64,000 nucleotides of DNA from Defluviimonas aquaemixtae (GCF_900302475.1 NZ_OMOQ01000001.1:1364001-1428000), one strand, 5' to 3'; shown: positions 1 through 10,084, counted from the stretch's first letter. The notes: generated by a model from the letters alone, not told the origin. Translations and numbers: made by a program.

Positions 1-1013
1 TCCAGGCCTTCACCGCTGGCGAGACGATGAGCCACCGCGAAACGAACGCGGCGAAGTGGCTGGCTCAGTATAACTTCGCCGCGATCCGGTCGGGCGAGGT
101 CGTTAAATCCGAGATTCCGAACCAGAGGCCCTCGGGCATCACCGGGCTCGTGATGAACACCCGCAACCCGGTTTTCGCTGACTGGAGGGTGCGCGAGGCG
201 ATGATCCTCGCCTTCAATTTCGAGTTCATCAACCAGACCCTGAACGGCGGGACCGAGCCGCGCATCACCTCCTATTTCTCGAACTCCGTCCTCGCGATGG
301 ATCACGGCCCCGCCGAGGGGCGCGTCGCCGAACTCCTCGCCCCCTTCGCCGCCGATCTGCCGCCCGGCACGGTCGAAGGCTACGGGCTGCCCGAGGGCAA
401 CGCCGATCGCGCGATCGACCGGGGAAATCTGAGAAAAGCGATCGCGCTTCTGGAGGAGGCCGGCTGGACCGTGCAGGACGGTGTGATGAAGAACGCCGAC
501 GGCAAGCCGCTCAGCTTCGAAATCGTGCTGGCTTCGGGTGCGACGGGCACGCATTCGGTTGTCGACATCTATGTCGAGGCGCTGAAGAACCTCGGCGTCG
601 AGCCCCAGATCACCATGGTCGACAGCGCCCAGTACAAGGAGCGCACGAACGCCTACGAATTCGACATGGCGTGGTATACGCGCGCGCTGTCCTTGAGCCC
701 CGGCAACGAGCAGATTCTCTACTGGGGGGCCAAAGGCGTGACCGAGCCCGGTACCCGGAACTGGATGGGCATGAACTCGCCCGCCGCCGAGGCTATGGTC
801 GCCGACATGGTGGGCGCCGAAAGTCAGGAGGAGTTCATCGCAGCGACTCGCGCGCTCGACCGGATTCTGACGGCGGGGCGCTACGTGATCCCCGTGTGGT
901 TTAGTCGGGTCTCGCGCATTGCCCATTCGAACCATCTTCACTACCCCGAGCGCATTCCGCTATATGGGGACTGGCCGGGCTTTCAGCCGGAAGTCTGGTG
1001 GTTTGAGGACTGA
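1..1013 (+). CDS. ABC transporter substrate-binding protein, YejA-like (3' part)
   Basis: This is the C-terminal part of a periplasmic peptide-binding protein of solute-binding family 5. The reading frame is open from base 3, so the true start lies left of the window; an internal ATG at 27 is not the real start. The segment NADRAIDRGNLRKAIALLEE followed by AGW, and the ending LYGDWPGFQPEVWW, are typical of YejA-like proteins that feed oligopeptides to the YejBEF transporter. No permease or ATPase gene follows, so any partners would lie upstream. The family is secure; the exact substrate is inferred. Confidence 0.85.
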   Translation, partial: QAFTAGETMSHRETNAAKWLAQYNFAAIRSGEVVKSEIPNQRPSGITGLVMNTRNPVFADWRVREAMILAFNFEFINQTLNGGTEPRITSYFSNSVLAMDHGPAEGRVAELLAPFAADLPPGTVEGYGLPEGNADRAIDRGNLRKAIALLEEAGWTVQDGVMKNADGKPLSFEIVLASGATGTHSVVDIYVEALKNLGVEPQITMVDSAQYKERTNAYEFDMAWYTRALSLSPGNEQILYWGAKGVTEPGTRNWMGMNSPAAEAMVADMVGAESQEEFIAATRALDRILTAGRYVIPVWFSRVSRIAHSNHLHYPERIPLYGDWPGFQPEVWWFED

Positions 1014-1017
1014 GAGC

Positions 1018-1131
1018 ATGAAGAAACTGATGCTGATCGCTTTGCTGGTTGGACTTGCGGGCTGCAATACGGTCGCGGGCATCGGAGACGATGTCTCCGG
1101 CGGCGCGCGCACGGTGCAAAGCTGGTTCTGA
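1018..1131 (+). CDS. Entericidin-like small lipoprotein
   Basis: The 37-residue peptide begins MKKLMLIALLVGLAGCNTVAG. It has two lysines, a hydrophobic stretch and the lipobox LAGC, so it should be lipidated at Cys16. After the cysteine comes a short tail with GIGDD, as in entericidin A/B family peptides. It starts 5 bases after the solute-binding protein stop and may be co-transcribed. Entericidins are small envelope lipoproteins whose role in alphaproteobacteria is not well defined. Confidence 0.75.
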   Translation: MKKLMLIALLVGLAGCNTVAGIGDDVSGGARTVQSWF

Positions 1132-1139
1132 CGGACGGG

Positions 1140-1884
1140 TTCCGGTCACGATGACCCCCGACTGTGCGACTGCGGCGTCCAGGGTCCGCCCGATCTGGCC
1201 CGCCCGTCAGTCAGGGGGCGCTCCATCGGGACCGTTTGAACGTTTGGCCGGCTTGCGGCCAAGCTCTCGGTGCCGCCTTCCTGCTGATCACAGCCGTCGG
1301 GTCAGGGATCATGGCCGACGCGCAATCGGGCGTGAACGCGGGCCTCGTCTTTCCGGCAAATGCGCTCGCGACGGGCTGCGCGTTCTACGTTCTTGTCACG
1401 GTATGTGGCCCTATCTCGGGAGTGCACTTCAACCCTGCCGTGACGTTTGCCTTCGCGCTGCTGCGCCATGTCGCCCCCGGCGCGGCACTGGCCTGTTTCG
1501 CGGTGCAGGTCGCGAGTGGGATTGCGGGCGCCTGGATCGCGCAGGGCGTGCCGACCTCGACATCCTGCAGCTCTCGCAGAGCGGCCGCACGGGTCCGCGC
1601 CCATCGCTGGCAGAGGTGGTCGCGACCTTCGGGATGCCGTTCGCGATCATCGGAGACTGCGCCTTTCACCTGCACACGCGCCTGTCTTCGTTGCTGTCTA
1701 CATCATCGGGGCCCGCTGGTTCACCGCTTCGACGAGCTTCGCCAATCCCGCAGTCACCATCGCTCGCGGGCTGACCGACACCTTTGCAGGTATCCTGCCG
1801 AGCCTCGTCCCGTCCTACCTCCTCGCCCAGCTTGCTGGCGCGGCATTTGCCGCGTTTTTCCTGCCGAAGCTCTTTTCCGGCTGA
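1140..1884 (+). pseudogene. Broken aquaporin (MIP family) gene with possible arsC remnant in front
   Basis: Three reading frames together spell one aquaporin-like channel. Frame 3 (about 1233-1545) carries GAAFLLITAVGSGIMA and the first NPA box in GVHFNPAVTFAFAL. Frame 2 (about 1550-1675) continues with VVATFGMPFAIIGDCAF. Frame 1 (about 1678-1884) carries IIGARWFTASTSFANPAVT, the second NPA box, and ends AAFFLPKLFSG. At least two indels, near 1545 and 1675, break it, so no full protein can be made. Just upstream, 1140-1210 in frame 2 reads DCATAAS...PIWPA, which weakly resembles the arsenate reductase pattern CD.AA...CP.WPG. The aquaporin part is firm; the arsC part is a guess. Confidence 0.75.
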
Positions 1885-1930
1885 AGTTTCGGGTGCAGAC
1901 TGTTTGGAACCCGAAGACGGAGTTCGGACG

Positions 1931-2254
1931 ATGAAATGGCATCACGTTGAGGAGAACTGGTCTGCGTTCTTCGACGCGATCACCGACCGCTGGCCGGATG
2001 CCGACGAGGCCGAGCTCGAGGAAATCGACGGCGACCAGCGTGTCTTCATCGCTTACATCGCCGAACTGACCGGGCAGGAGCCGGGCGAAGCGCGCGAGGA
2101 AATCCGAGAATGGCTGAGGGGCGAGCTGCCCTCGGACGTCGTCATGGATCCGCGTCACGATGACCATTCGATCCGACTGTCGGGCAAGTTTCTGCCCGAA
2201 GGTGAGGATGAATACGACGACGATGCGCGGTACGGTGACGACAGCGAGGACTGA
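1931..2254 (+). CDS. CsbD-like stress protein
   Basis: The 107-residue acidic protein opens MKWHHVEENWSAFFDAITDRW, which matches the CsbD pattern M.W..IEGNW..F....K..W, followed by a short helix pair with AELEEID and EAREEIREWL. CsbD proteins are small, abundant and stress-induced, with unknown molecular function. The tail from residue 70 (PSDVVMDPRHDDHSIRLSG) is longer than in typical CsbD and very acidic at the end (EDEYDDDARYGDDSED). It ends 17 bases before the convergent phoB gene. Confidence 0.7.
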   Translation: MKWHHVEENWSAFFDAITDRWPDADEAELEEIDGDQRVFIAYIAELTGQEPGEAREEIREWLRGELPSDVVMDPRHDDHSIRLSGKFLPEGEDEYDDDARYGDDSED

Positions 2255-2271
2255 GCCGCCCGCCCTGCCCG

Positions 2272-2955
2272 TCAGCCGAGCGCATAGCCCGCGCCGCGCA
2301 CGGTGCGGATCGGATCGTCGCCCCCTTCGGCGCAGAGCGCCTTCCTCAGACGTCCGACATGGACGTCCACCGTCCGCGTGTCGACATAGATGTCGCGTCC
2401 CCAGACCCGGTCGAGAAGCTGTTCGCGGCTCCAGACCCGGCCGGGCTTTTCCATGAAGGTGGTGAGTAGACGGAATTCCGTCGGGCCAAGCTTCAGCAAC
2501 TGGCCGTCGCGCCGCGCCCGGTGGGTTTCTGGATCGAGTGTGATGTCTTCGAACTCCAGCATCTCGCCCAGCGACGATGGCCGCGAGCGGCGAAGCTGCG
2601 TGCGCACCCGCGCCATCAGCTCAACTATTGAATAGGGCTTGACCATGTAATCGTCCGCCCCGGTCTCGAGCCCGCGGACGAGGTCGACTTCTTCGGAACG
2701 TGCCGACAGCATGATGATCGGCACGCCGCGCGTCTCGGCGCGCGACTTCAGCCGCCGGCAAACCTCGATACCCGAGACATTGGGCAGCATCCAGTCGAGC
2801 ACAATGAGGTCGGGAACATCCTCGGCGACCAAAAGAAGTGCCTCCTCGCCATTGTCGGCCTGGTTCACGCGGAAGCCCTCGGCTTCGAGGTTGTAGGTCA
2901 AGACTTCGCGCTGCGCGGGTTCGTCTTCCACGACGAGCACGGTGGGCGCCTGCAT
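2272..2955 (-). CDS. phoB: Phosphate regulon response regulator PhoB
   Basis: This 227-residue protein is an OmpR/PhoB-type response regulator. The receiver domain (about residues 4-120) has the acidic pair E10-D11 and the phospho-acceptor D54 in VLDWMLP, with the conserved lysine in DYMVKPYS. The C-terminal winged helix (about 130-227) ends with the wing signature YVDTRTVDVHVGRLRKAL. When phosphorylated by PhoR it should bind Pho boxes and turn on pst and other phosphate-starvation genes. It follows phoU by one base and is the last gene of the pst-pho operon. Confidence 0.97.
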   Translation of the reverse strand: MQAPTVLVVEDEPAQREVLTYNLEAEGFRVNQADNGEEALLLVAEDVPDLIVLDWMLPNVSGIEVCRRLKSRAETRGVPIIMLSARSEEVDLVRGLETGADDYMVKPYSIVELMARVRTQLRRSRPSSLGEMLEFEDITLDPETHRARRDGQLLKLGPTEFRLLTTFMEKPGRVWSREQLLDRVWGRDIYVDTRTVDVHVGRLRKALCAEGGDDPIRTVRGAGYALG

Positions 2956-2956
2956 A

Positions 2957-3670
2957 TCAGCTTCCCTCCACTCCGATCGTGGTCACGCTCTCGGCCTTCG
3001 GGCGGCTTTCCTCAGGCAGTTCGCCCGTGACGAGGTAAATCACCTGCTCAGCAATCGCGGTTGCATGGTCCCCCATCCGCTCGATGTTCTTGGCGATAAA
3101 GTGCAGATGCATGCACGCCGTGATGTTGCGCGGGTCCTCCATCATGTGGGTGAGGAACTCGCGGAACAGCGCGTTGTACATCTGGTCGACCTCGCGGTCG
3201 CGGTTGCGCACGTCCTCGGCCAGATCGGCGTCGCGCTGGATGAAGGCGTCAAGCGCGTGGCTCAGCATCTCGGTCACTGTCTTGCTCATGCGGCGCAGCG
3301 ATCCGCCCGCGCCAGGCACCGCGCTCATCTGTCCAAGGACGCGCGCACGCTTGGCCATGTTCTTGGCGAAATCGCCCGACCGCTCGAGGCTGGCCGCGAT
3401 CTTCATCACGCTGAGCACGATCCTGAGATCCCGTGCGGCCGGCGCGCGCAGGGCGATCAGCCGGGCGCAGTCCTCGTTGATCCGGACCTCCAGTTCGTCG
3501 ATCGCGCGGTCGCCGGCGCGAACCTTCTCGGCCAGGTCGTCGTCACGCTCCTGAAGGGCCTGCGCGGCCTCTGTGATGGACGTCTCGACCATGCCGCCCA
3601 TCTTCATCAATAGCGCCTGGACGCCTTCCAGGTCGCGGTCGAAGGCACTGAGGATATGTTCGTGGCTCAT
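2957..3670 (-). CDS. phoU: Phosphate signalling protein PhoU
   Basis: The 237-residue all-helical protein begins MSHEHILSAFDRDLEGVQ. It carries two PhoU repeats, each with the metal-binding E/D.R.D pattern: ERSGDFAKNMAKRA in the first half and IERMGDHATAIAEQV in the second. PhoU couples the Pst transporter to PhoR and keeps the regulon off when phosphate is plentiful. I chose the ATG at 3670 because it gives the family length; the frame is open far upstream, but that stretch is antisense-like shadow of pstB. It lies 11 bases after pstB. Confidence 0.95.
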   Translation of the reverse strand: MSHEHILSAFDRDLEGVQALLMKMGGMVETSITEAAQALQERDDDLAEKVRAGDRAIDELEVRINEDCARLIALRAPAARDLRIVLSVMKIAASLERSGDFAKNMAKRARVLGQMSAVPGAGGSLRRMSKTVTEMLSHALDAFIQRDADLAEDVRNRDREVDQMYNALFREFLTHMMEDPRNITACMHLHFIAKNIERMGDHATAIAEQVIYLVTGELPEESRPKAESVTTIGVEGS

Positions 3671-3681
3671 GGCGATCCCTC

Positions 3682-4479
<798 letters not shown>

Positions 4480-4499
4480 TTCCGATTTCCTTTCAGGGA

Positions 4500-5801
4500 C
4501 TACCATTTCCGCTCGAACCTGTTGCGCAAGTATATCGCGATTGCGTTCATCGTGATGAGGAAGCCCAAAAGGACAAGGATCGCTGCTGAGGTCCGGCTGA
4601 CGAAGCCCCGCTCGGGGCTGTCGGCCCAGATGAAGATCTGAGTAGGTAGCGCTGTCGCGCTGTCGAACGGCGAAGCCGGTGCCGAAGTGATGAAAGCGTT
4701 CATCCCGATCAGCAGTAGCGGCGCCGTTTCGCCGAGCGCTTGAGCAAGCCCGATGATCGTGCCCGTCAGGATGCCCGGCATGGCGAGCGGCAGCACATGG
4801 CCGAACACGACCTGCTGCTTGGACGCGCCGATACCGAGCGCCGCTTCCCGGATCGAGGGCGGCACGGCTTTCAGCGCGGCGCGCGTGGCGATGATGATCG
4901 TGGGCATCGTCATGAGCGCGAGAGTCATGCCGCCGACGATCGGCGCGGAGCGGGGAAGGCCGAACCAGCCGATGAAGACCGCGAGAGCCAAGAGGCCGAA
5001 CACCACCGACGGGACCGCCGCCAGGTTGTTGATATTGACCTCCACGAAGTCGCTGAAACGGTTCTTCGGCGCGAACTCCTCGAGATAGATCGCTGCCCCG
5101 ATGCCGAGCGGGAACGAGATGAGGAAACAGACGAGGAGCGCCCAGAACGAGCCGATCAGCGCGCCCTTCAGGCCGGCAAGCTCGGGAAACCGGCTGTCGG
5201 CGTTCGTGATGAGCCCGGTATTGAGCGGCTTCGACACGACACCCTGGTCCTTCAGCATGTCGAAATAGGCGATCTCGTCGTCCTTGAGCCGGCGGTTCAC
5301 CTCGGGGGTCTCGCGGTCGATCAACCCCTTGTTGAGCTGATCGTAGGGGTCCGAGACCGGCACCGTGACTTTCACGGTTTGCCCGATCAGGTCAGGGTCT
5401 GCGACCACCATGTCCCTCAGCTCGAACTGTGCCCCGTTGGACAGGATGCCGGCGACTTTCTTCGTTGCGGCACGGTTGTCGGGATCGACCCCCGGCAGCA
5501 ACTGCAAGAGCGACGCCTCGATGACGTCGTCGAAGCCGCCGCGCGGCAGGCGTTCGGCCTTGACCTCCTCAGGGTCGATGAAGACGTCCAGCGTCACATG
5601 CGTTTGCATGAACGCCTGGTAGCCGGTCGATACGAGTGACGCGATCAGGATGAAGAGCATCAGGAAGGCGAAGAGAATCGCGCCGAGGCCAAGGCCCTGA
5701 AGTACCGCCTGCTTGCGGTGTCGGCGCCCGAGGCCCGCGCGTATCGCCTCCGTCGTATTGTGAGGCGGGCGCTCGAAGTTTTCTGGAGTGGTCTCGGTCA
5801 T
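4500..5801 (-). CDS. pstA: Phosphate ABC transporter permease PstA
   Basis: This 433-residue inner-membrane protein forms half of the Pst channel. The first ~60 residues contain a transmembrane helix ([20 protein letters not shown]) and the N-terminal region resembles DUF3333, an extension common in alphaproteobacterial PstA. The permease domain with several hydrophobic helices fills the C-terminal half, with the cytoplasmic coupling signature [20 protein letters not shown]. It follows pstC by 8 bases. Confidence 0.94.
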   Translation of the reverse strand: MTETTPENFERPPHNTTEAIRAGLGRRHRKQAVLQGLGLGAILFAFLMLFILIASLVSTGYQAFMQTHVTLDVFIDPEEVKAERLPRGGFDDVIEASLLQLLPGVDPDNRAATKKVAGILSNGAQFELRDMVVADPDLIGQTVKVTVPVSDPYDQLNKGLIDRETPEVNRRLKDDEIAYFDMLKDQGVVSKPLNTGLITNADSRFPELAGLKGALIGSFWALLVCFLISFPLGIGAAIYLEEFAPKNRFSDFVEVNINNLAAVPSVVFGLLALAVFIGWFGLPRSAPIVGGMTLALMTMPTIIIATRAALKAVPPSIREAALGIGASKQQVVFGHVLPLAMPGILTGTIIGLAQALGETAPLLLIGMNAFITSAPASPFDSATALPTQIFIWADSPERGFVSRTSAAILVLLGFLITMNAIAIYLRNRFERKW

Positions 5802-5809
5802 GGGCCGGC

Positions 5810-7198
5810 CTAGTCGTAGGCTTCGCGGTATTTGCGCACGATGCGCAGCGCGAAGATGTTGATGATGAGGGTGACGAGGAACAGCATCATCCCAAGCGCG
5901 AATGCCGCGAGTGTCTTGGGATTGTCGAACGACGTGTCGCCGATCAGAAGCGTCACGATCTGGACCGTCACGGTGGTAACGCTTTCCAGGGGGTTAATGG
6001 TGAGCTTCGCGATGAGCCCCGCGGCCATCACAACGATCATCGTCTCGCCGATCGCCCGGCTCACCGCGAGCAAGATACCGCCCACGATCCCCGGAATCGC
6101 CGCCGGGAAGAGGACGTTCAGCATTGTCTCAGCCCGCGTCGCGCCGAGCGCGAGCGCCCCGTCGCGAAGCGCGCGCGGTACCGCCGACAGCGCGTCGTCG
6201 GCGAAGGACGAGATGAACGGAATGAGCATGACGCCCATCACGCTGCCGGCCGCGAGCGCGGTGTTGGGCGCCACCGGAATGCCTAGCGAGGCGCCGAAGC
6301 TGCGCATCGCGGGCGCCACGACGAGGATCGCGAAGAACCCGTACACGACCGTTGGCACGCCCGCGAGGATCTCGAGCATGGGCTTGGCCACCGCCCGCAG
6401 GCGCTGGGGCGCGAATTCATTGAGGTAGATCGCCGACAAGAGACCGACCGGCACCGCGAGAAACAGAGCCACGGCCGTGATCACCAGCGTGCCGAGCATC
6501 ACCGGCACCCAGCCGAAAGCCCCCTCCGCGGCCACCTGGCCTTCGCGGATCGGGATCTGCGGCTCCCAGTTGAGGCCGAAGAGGAATTCCCAGATCGACA
6601 CCTTGTCCAAGAACCGCGCGGTCTCGAACAGAAGTGCGGCGACGATTCCGACCGTCGTGAATATTGCGACGACGGAGCAGAAGATCATCAGCCCCGAGAT
6701 GATGCGCTCCACGCCCTGGCGGGCGCGGAAGCTCGCCGAAACGCGGAGGCGGGCGAACACCATCAGGCCGAGCGCAAGTGCGGCGACGCAGCCGAGCAAG
6801 AGCCAGCCCGCGATGAGATGCCTGCCCGCGTGCGCTTCGGCGGCCGCCAACTTCCACTCCTCGGGCGTTCCGAAGACGCGGCCCTGCGCGATCGACCTGA
6901 TCTCAGCGAGGATAAGCTGGGTGGCTCCGCCGTCGAGACCGTCGAGCGTGCCGGCGGGCAGCGACGCCATCGTCAGCCGGTCGATCGCCGGCCCCTGAAG
7001 CGCAAGCCAGACGAGGATCAGGACGAGAACGGGCACGCCGATGCTCAGAAGCGAGTAGAGCCCGTGATAGCCTGAAAGCGAATGGAGCCGCGCACCGCCA
7101 CTGCGGATCGAGCTCGCGGCCTGTCGGTTGAGCGCATAGCCGATGAGGCTTGCGGCAAGCAGCGTCGCGAAGGCCAGGGTCGTCATGGCAGCACTCAT
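5810..7198 (-). CDS. pstC: Phosphate ABC transporter permease PstC
   Basis: This 462-residue membrane protein is the second Pst permease. It is longer than E. coli PstC (about 320) because of a ~150-residue N-terminal extension with several hydrophobic helices (LAFATLLAASLIGYAL and LYSLLSIGVPVLVLILVW). The permease core has the coupling motif DGALALGATRAETMLNVLFP. Methionines at residues 1 and 5 could each be the start; neither has a strong ribosome site. The gene lies between pstS and pstA. Confidence 0.93.
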   Translation of the reverse strand: MSAAMTTLAFATLLAASLIGYALNRQAASSIRSGGARLHSLSGYHGLYSLLSIGVPVLVLILVWLALQGPAIDRLTMASLPAGTLDGLDGGATQLILAEIRSIAQGRVFGTPEEWKLAAAEAHAGRHLIAGWLLLGCVAALALGLMVFARLRVSASFRARQGVERIISGLMIFCSVVAIFTTVGIVAALLFETARFLDKVSIWEFLFGLNWEPQIPIREGQVAAEGAFGWVPVMLGTLVITAVALFLAVPVGLLSAIYLNEFAPQRLRAVAKPMLEILAGVPTVVYGFFAILVVAPAMRSFGASLGIPVAPNTALAAGSVMGVMLIPFISSFADDALSAVPRALRDGALALGATRAETMLNVLFPAAIPGIVGGILLAVSRAIGETMIVVMAAGLIAKLTINPLESVTTVTVQIVTLLIGDTSFDNPKTLAAFALGMMLFLVTLIINIFALRIVRKYREAYD

Positions 7199-7255
7199 TT
7201 TCTGTTGCGCCCGAGCCTGTTACGGGCTCGGGCAGGTTTTGTTAGCCTTGGCCAA

Positions 7256-8293
7256 TCAGTTCGTCGGCACGGCCATCGCGTCAGCGTTCAGCACCGAGTC
7301 CTGAAGCTCGATCCGGCGTTCGTCGGACAGCGCGACGAGACCGCGCTCCGAGAGGTAGCCGTCGGCTTTAAGCGCTTCGTCCGACATGTACTCTTCGATG
7401 AACTCGTCGAGATTTGGGATCACGCCGCGATGCGCGTTCTTGACGTAGAAGTAGAGCGGGCGCGACACCGGGTAGGACTTGTCGGCGATCGTGTCGCTGT
7501 TCGGTTCGACGCCATCGATCATGACCGGCTTCAGCTTGTCGAGGTTCTCGAAGAGGAACGAGTATCCGAAGATGCCCATCGCGTTCGGGTCGGCTTCGAG
7601 CCGCTGGACGATCAGGTTGTCGTTCTCGCCGGCCTCGACGAACTGGCCGTCCTGGCGCATGCGCGAGCAGTTTTCCTCGACCCAGTCGCCGTCGAAGCCA
7701 CCGCTCTTGACGTAGTCGAGCTCTTCGCAACCGGCATGCATGGCCAGTTCGACGAAGGCGTCACGGGTGCCCGACGTCGGCGGCGGGCCGTAGGCGAGGA
7801 TCTCGACCGCCGGCAGGTCCGGGTTGATCTCGTCCCAGGTCTTGTAAGGGTTGTCGGCCCATTCGCCGTCGACCGGCACCCGAGCGGCGAGCGCCAGATA
7901 GATGTCCTGGAGGCTCAGATCCCAATCGTTTTCGTTGGCGCGCGAGACGGCGATCGACAGGCCGTCAAAGCCGATCAGCGCCTCGGAGATGTCGGTCACG
8001 CCGTTTGCCTGGCAAAGCTCGTATTCGGAGAGTTTCATGGCGCGCGACGCGCCGGTGATGTCGGGATGGGCCTCGCCCACGCCGCCGCAGAAAATTTTCA
8101 TGCCGCCGCCGGTGCCGGTCGATTCGACGATCGGAGAGGGCGAGCCGGTATTGTTGGCAAACTGCTCCGCAACGGCCTGCGTGTAGGGGAACACCGTGGA
8201 CGAGCCTACGATGCGGATTTCGTCGCGGGCATCGGCAGCGGTCGCAGCAGCGGCCAGCGCAAGGGCCGAGACGGTGAACTTCGCGGATTTCAT
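7256..8293 (-). CDS. pstS: Phosphate-binding periplasmic protein PstS
   Basis: The 345-residue protein starts with a signal peptide (MKSAKFTVSALALAAAATAADA). The mature part contains the phosphate-binding loops IVGSSTVFPYTQAVAEQF and ESTGTGGGMKIF, and TSGTRDAFVELA further on. It captures phosphate in the periplasm and delivers it to PstCA. The start at 8293 is chosen because GGAGAG lies a few bases upstream; an upstream in-frame codon at 8308 lacks this. Pho-box-like repeats lie about 77-109 bases upstream. Confidence 0.96.
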   Translation of the reverse strand: MKSAKFTVSALALAAAATAADARDEIRIVGSSTVFPYTQAVAEQFANNTGSPSPIVESTGTGGGMKIFCGGVGEAHPDITGASRAMKLSEYELCQANGVTDISEALIGFDGLSIAVSRANENDWDLSLQDIYLALAARVPVDGEWADNPYKTWDEINPDLPAVEILAYGPPPTSGTRDAFVELAMHAGCEELDYVKSGGFDGDWVEENCSRMRQDGQFVEAGENDNLIVQRLEADPNAMGIFGYSFLFENLDKLKPVMIDGVEPNSDTIADKSYPVSRPLYFYVKNAHRGVIPNLDEFIEEYMSDEALKADGYLSERGLVALSDERRIELQDSVLNADAMAVPTN

Positions 8294-8369
8294 GATACTC
8301 TCCTGCACTTCTTGGTAGCGGTCACCCCAGTGGCGACCCCGGTCGATCCACTAGGCCTGCGCAGCAATT

Positions 8370-8402
8370 CTTTTGTGACAGTTGCGTAACGAATTTATGA
8401 CA
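8370..8402 (-). promoter_or_regulatory. Tandem Pho-box-like repeats upstream of pstS
   Basis: Read on the minus strand, three 11-base units follow one another: TGTCATAAATT (8392-8402), CGTTACGCAAC (8381-8391) and TGTCACAAAAG (8370-8380). The outer two match the known PhoB site pattern of a TGTCAY-type heptamer followed by an AT-rich tetramer at 11-base spacing; the middle one is degenerate. They stand between phoR and pstS, the expected place for PhoB control of the pst operon. Binding is inferred. Confidence 0.75.
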
Positions 8403-8429
8403 CACGCGCCGCGCCCGCATGACCTCGAG

Positions 8430-9458
8430 TCAGGAGTCCGGCAGAATGACGATGAAGTTGCTGCCTTTTCCCAGTTCGCTTTCGATACGGAACCGGCCGC
8501 GATGGCGGTTCACTATGTGCTTTACGATCGCCAGGCCCAAACCCGTCCCACCTTTCTCGCGCGACCGATGCGTATCGACCCTGTAGAATCGCTCGGTCAG
8601 TCGCGGCAGGTGGAGGGGATCGATTCCCTCGCCTTTGTCGATGACCTCGATCTGCACCGCCGGTCCGCGAAGAACGGGCTCGCGTTCAAGCCGCGTGACG
8701 CGCAGCACCAGCTCCCCGCCCGCGCCGCCGTATTTCAGGCCGTTCTCGATGAGGTTGTGAAAGACCTGCGTGATCTGGTCGGGGTCGGCCTTCAGGCGCA
8801 TCGGATCGGGGCCCGCGTCCAGCCGCAACGCCACGCCCGCCGCCTCGGCGGCGTCGCGATGGGTGTTCATGGCCCCGCGCAAGAGGCCGAGGACATCGAC
8901 CTCGGTCGCCGGTCGGCGACGTTCTTCGGCCTCGACCCGACTTAGCGAAAGAAGATCGTTCACGAGCCGGATCATCCGCCCGCTCTCGCGCTCCATGATC
9001 GTGAGGAACCGCTCGCGCGCCGCCCGGTCGTCCCGTGCGGCCCCTCTCAGCGTCTCGATGAACCCGATGAGCGCGGTCAGTGGCGTGCGCAGCTCGTGGC
9101 TGACATTGGCCACGAAGTCGCGCCGCATCGCCCCCGCCCGTTTGAACGCGGTCTGATCGTCGAAAGCCACCATCGCGCCGCCCTCGTCTATCATCGGCGT
9201 CACGGTGACGGCCAGATGCGTCTCGGAAGCCGCCCCGGACAGGCTGATCCGGACGGACCCGACCTGACCGTCGCGGATGCTCGATTCGAGCGTTTCCAGG
9301 AAATCGGGATGGCGCAGGATCGCGTTGCAGTACCGACCTTCGAGCGCGTCGCCGAACAGCGCCCGTGCGCCGGCATTGGCTGCAATGACTCGCTGGTCGC
9401 GGCCGACGAAGATCAACGCCATCGGTACCGCCGCGAGAACATCCGCCATCCGCGTCAC
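8430..9458 (-). CDS. phoR: Phosphate regulon sensor histidine kinase PhoR
   Basis: This 342-residue kinase has a PAS-like sensing region (about residues 5-100), the H-box VANVSHELRTPLTALIGFIE with the phospho-accepting histidine, and an HATPase domain with N-box NLIENGLKYG, G1 IDKGEGI and G2 GGTGLGLAIVKHI. The position beside pstS-phoB and the PAS+kinase layout identify it as PhoR. It starts with GTG at 9458, 7 bases after GGGAG. I see no transmembrane helix, whereas classical PhoR is membrane-anchored. The gene is separated from pstS by 136 bases holding the Pho boxes. Confidence 0.9.
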   Translation of the reverse strand: MTRMADVLAAVPMALIFVGRDQRVIAANAGARALFGDALEGRYCNAILRHPDFLETLESSIRDGQVGSVRISLSGAASETHLAVTVTPMIDEGGAMVAFDDQTAFKRAGAMRRDFVANVSHELRTPLTALIGFIETLRGAARDDRAARERFLTIMERESGRMIRLVNDLLSLSRVEAEERRRPATEVDVLGLLRGAMNTHRDAAEAAGVALRLDAGPDPMRLKADPDQITQVFHNLIENGLKYGGAGGELVLRVTRLEREPVLRGPAVQIEVIDKGEGIDPLHLPRLTERFYRVDTHRSREKGGTGLGLAIVKHIVNRHRGRFRIESELGKGSNFIVILPDS

Positions 9459-9678
9459 ATCGCATCTCCCGCCGTCACGGATGCACTTCGCGCCCGTTCC
9501 GATCGCGCGCGACCCTGCTTCAGTCGCTCGCGAATGTAAATCTGTCGCTCCTCTCCCTTTGCGACGCGGCCCTGAAGGTTACATTGCACGGCGGAAAACG
9601 ATCTGCATGCGTTGTTGTATCGGTCGGCAGGCCCGGCACGAGAGGACGCATTGACAATTCACATTAGCGAACCGACCA

Positions 9679-10074
9679 ATGTCGCAACCCCACGCCGACG
9701 AGACCGAGCCCGAGGGCGCCGGCGATGACCGGGCGCCGAACACCCTGCGCATCCTGTCGCTCGGCATCGCGCCCGCACTTCTTGAGCGGGTGCGCGAAAC
9801 GACCGGCGCGTCCTTTGTCATTGCGCAGTTTCCAGCCCTCGACGTCCAGCTTCTGGCGCAGGTGATGCCCGACATCGTCCTTGCGCCGCTTCTCGGGCAG
9901 GGATTCGACATTCTCGATCTTGCCGACCGGCTGTCCGAAATGGGCTATCGCGGCGCGCTCCACGCGGTCACGCCGCCGCTGCCCGATCCCGACGCCGTGC
10001 GCCGCGAGGTGACGAGCCACTGCGAGGGGGTCGTGTTTTCGCTCATTGTGCTCGACGAGCAGACGCCGGACTGA
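9679..10074 (+). CDS. Hypothetical protein, possible receiver-like fold
   Basis: This 131-residue protein is not one I can name. After an acidic N-terminus (ADETEPEGAGDD) it alternates beta strands and helices: LRILSLGIAP, FVIAQFPALD, VMPDIVLAPLLGQGFDILDLADRL, YRGALHAVTPPLPDP. The pattern with PDIVLAPLL followed by GFDILDLADRL recalls a degenerate response-regulator receiver, but the phosphorylatable aspartate is not obvious. It is transcribed divergently from phoR and convergently to the carbonic anhydrase gene 10 bases away. Confidence 0.7.
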   Translation: MSQPHADETEPEGAGDDRAPNTLRILSLGIAPALLERVRETTGASFVIAQFPALDVQLLAQVMPDIVLAPLLGQGFDILDLADRLSEMGYRGALHAVTPPLPDPDAVRREVTSHCEGVVFSLIVLDEQTPD

Positions 10075-10084
10075 TTGCCGGGCC

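Noticed and set aside
1049..1934. Functional aquaporin gene
   Set aside because: The channel sequence changes frame at least twice; no single frame gives a full protein.
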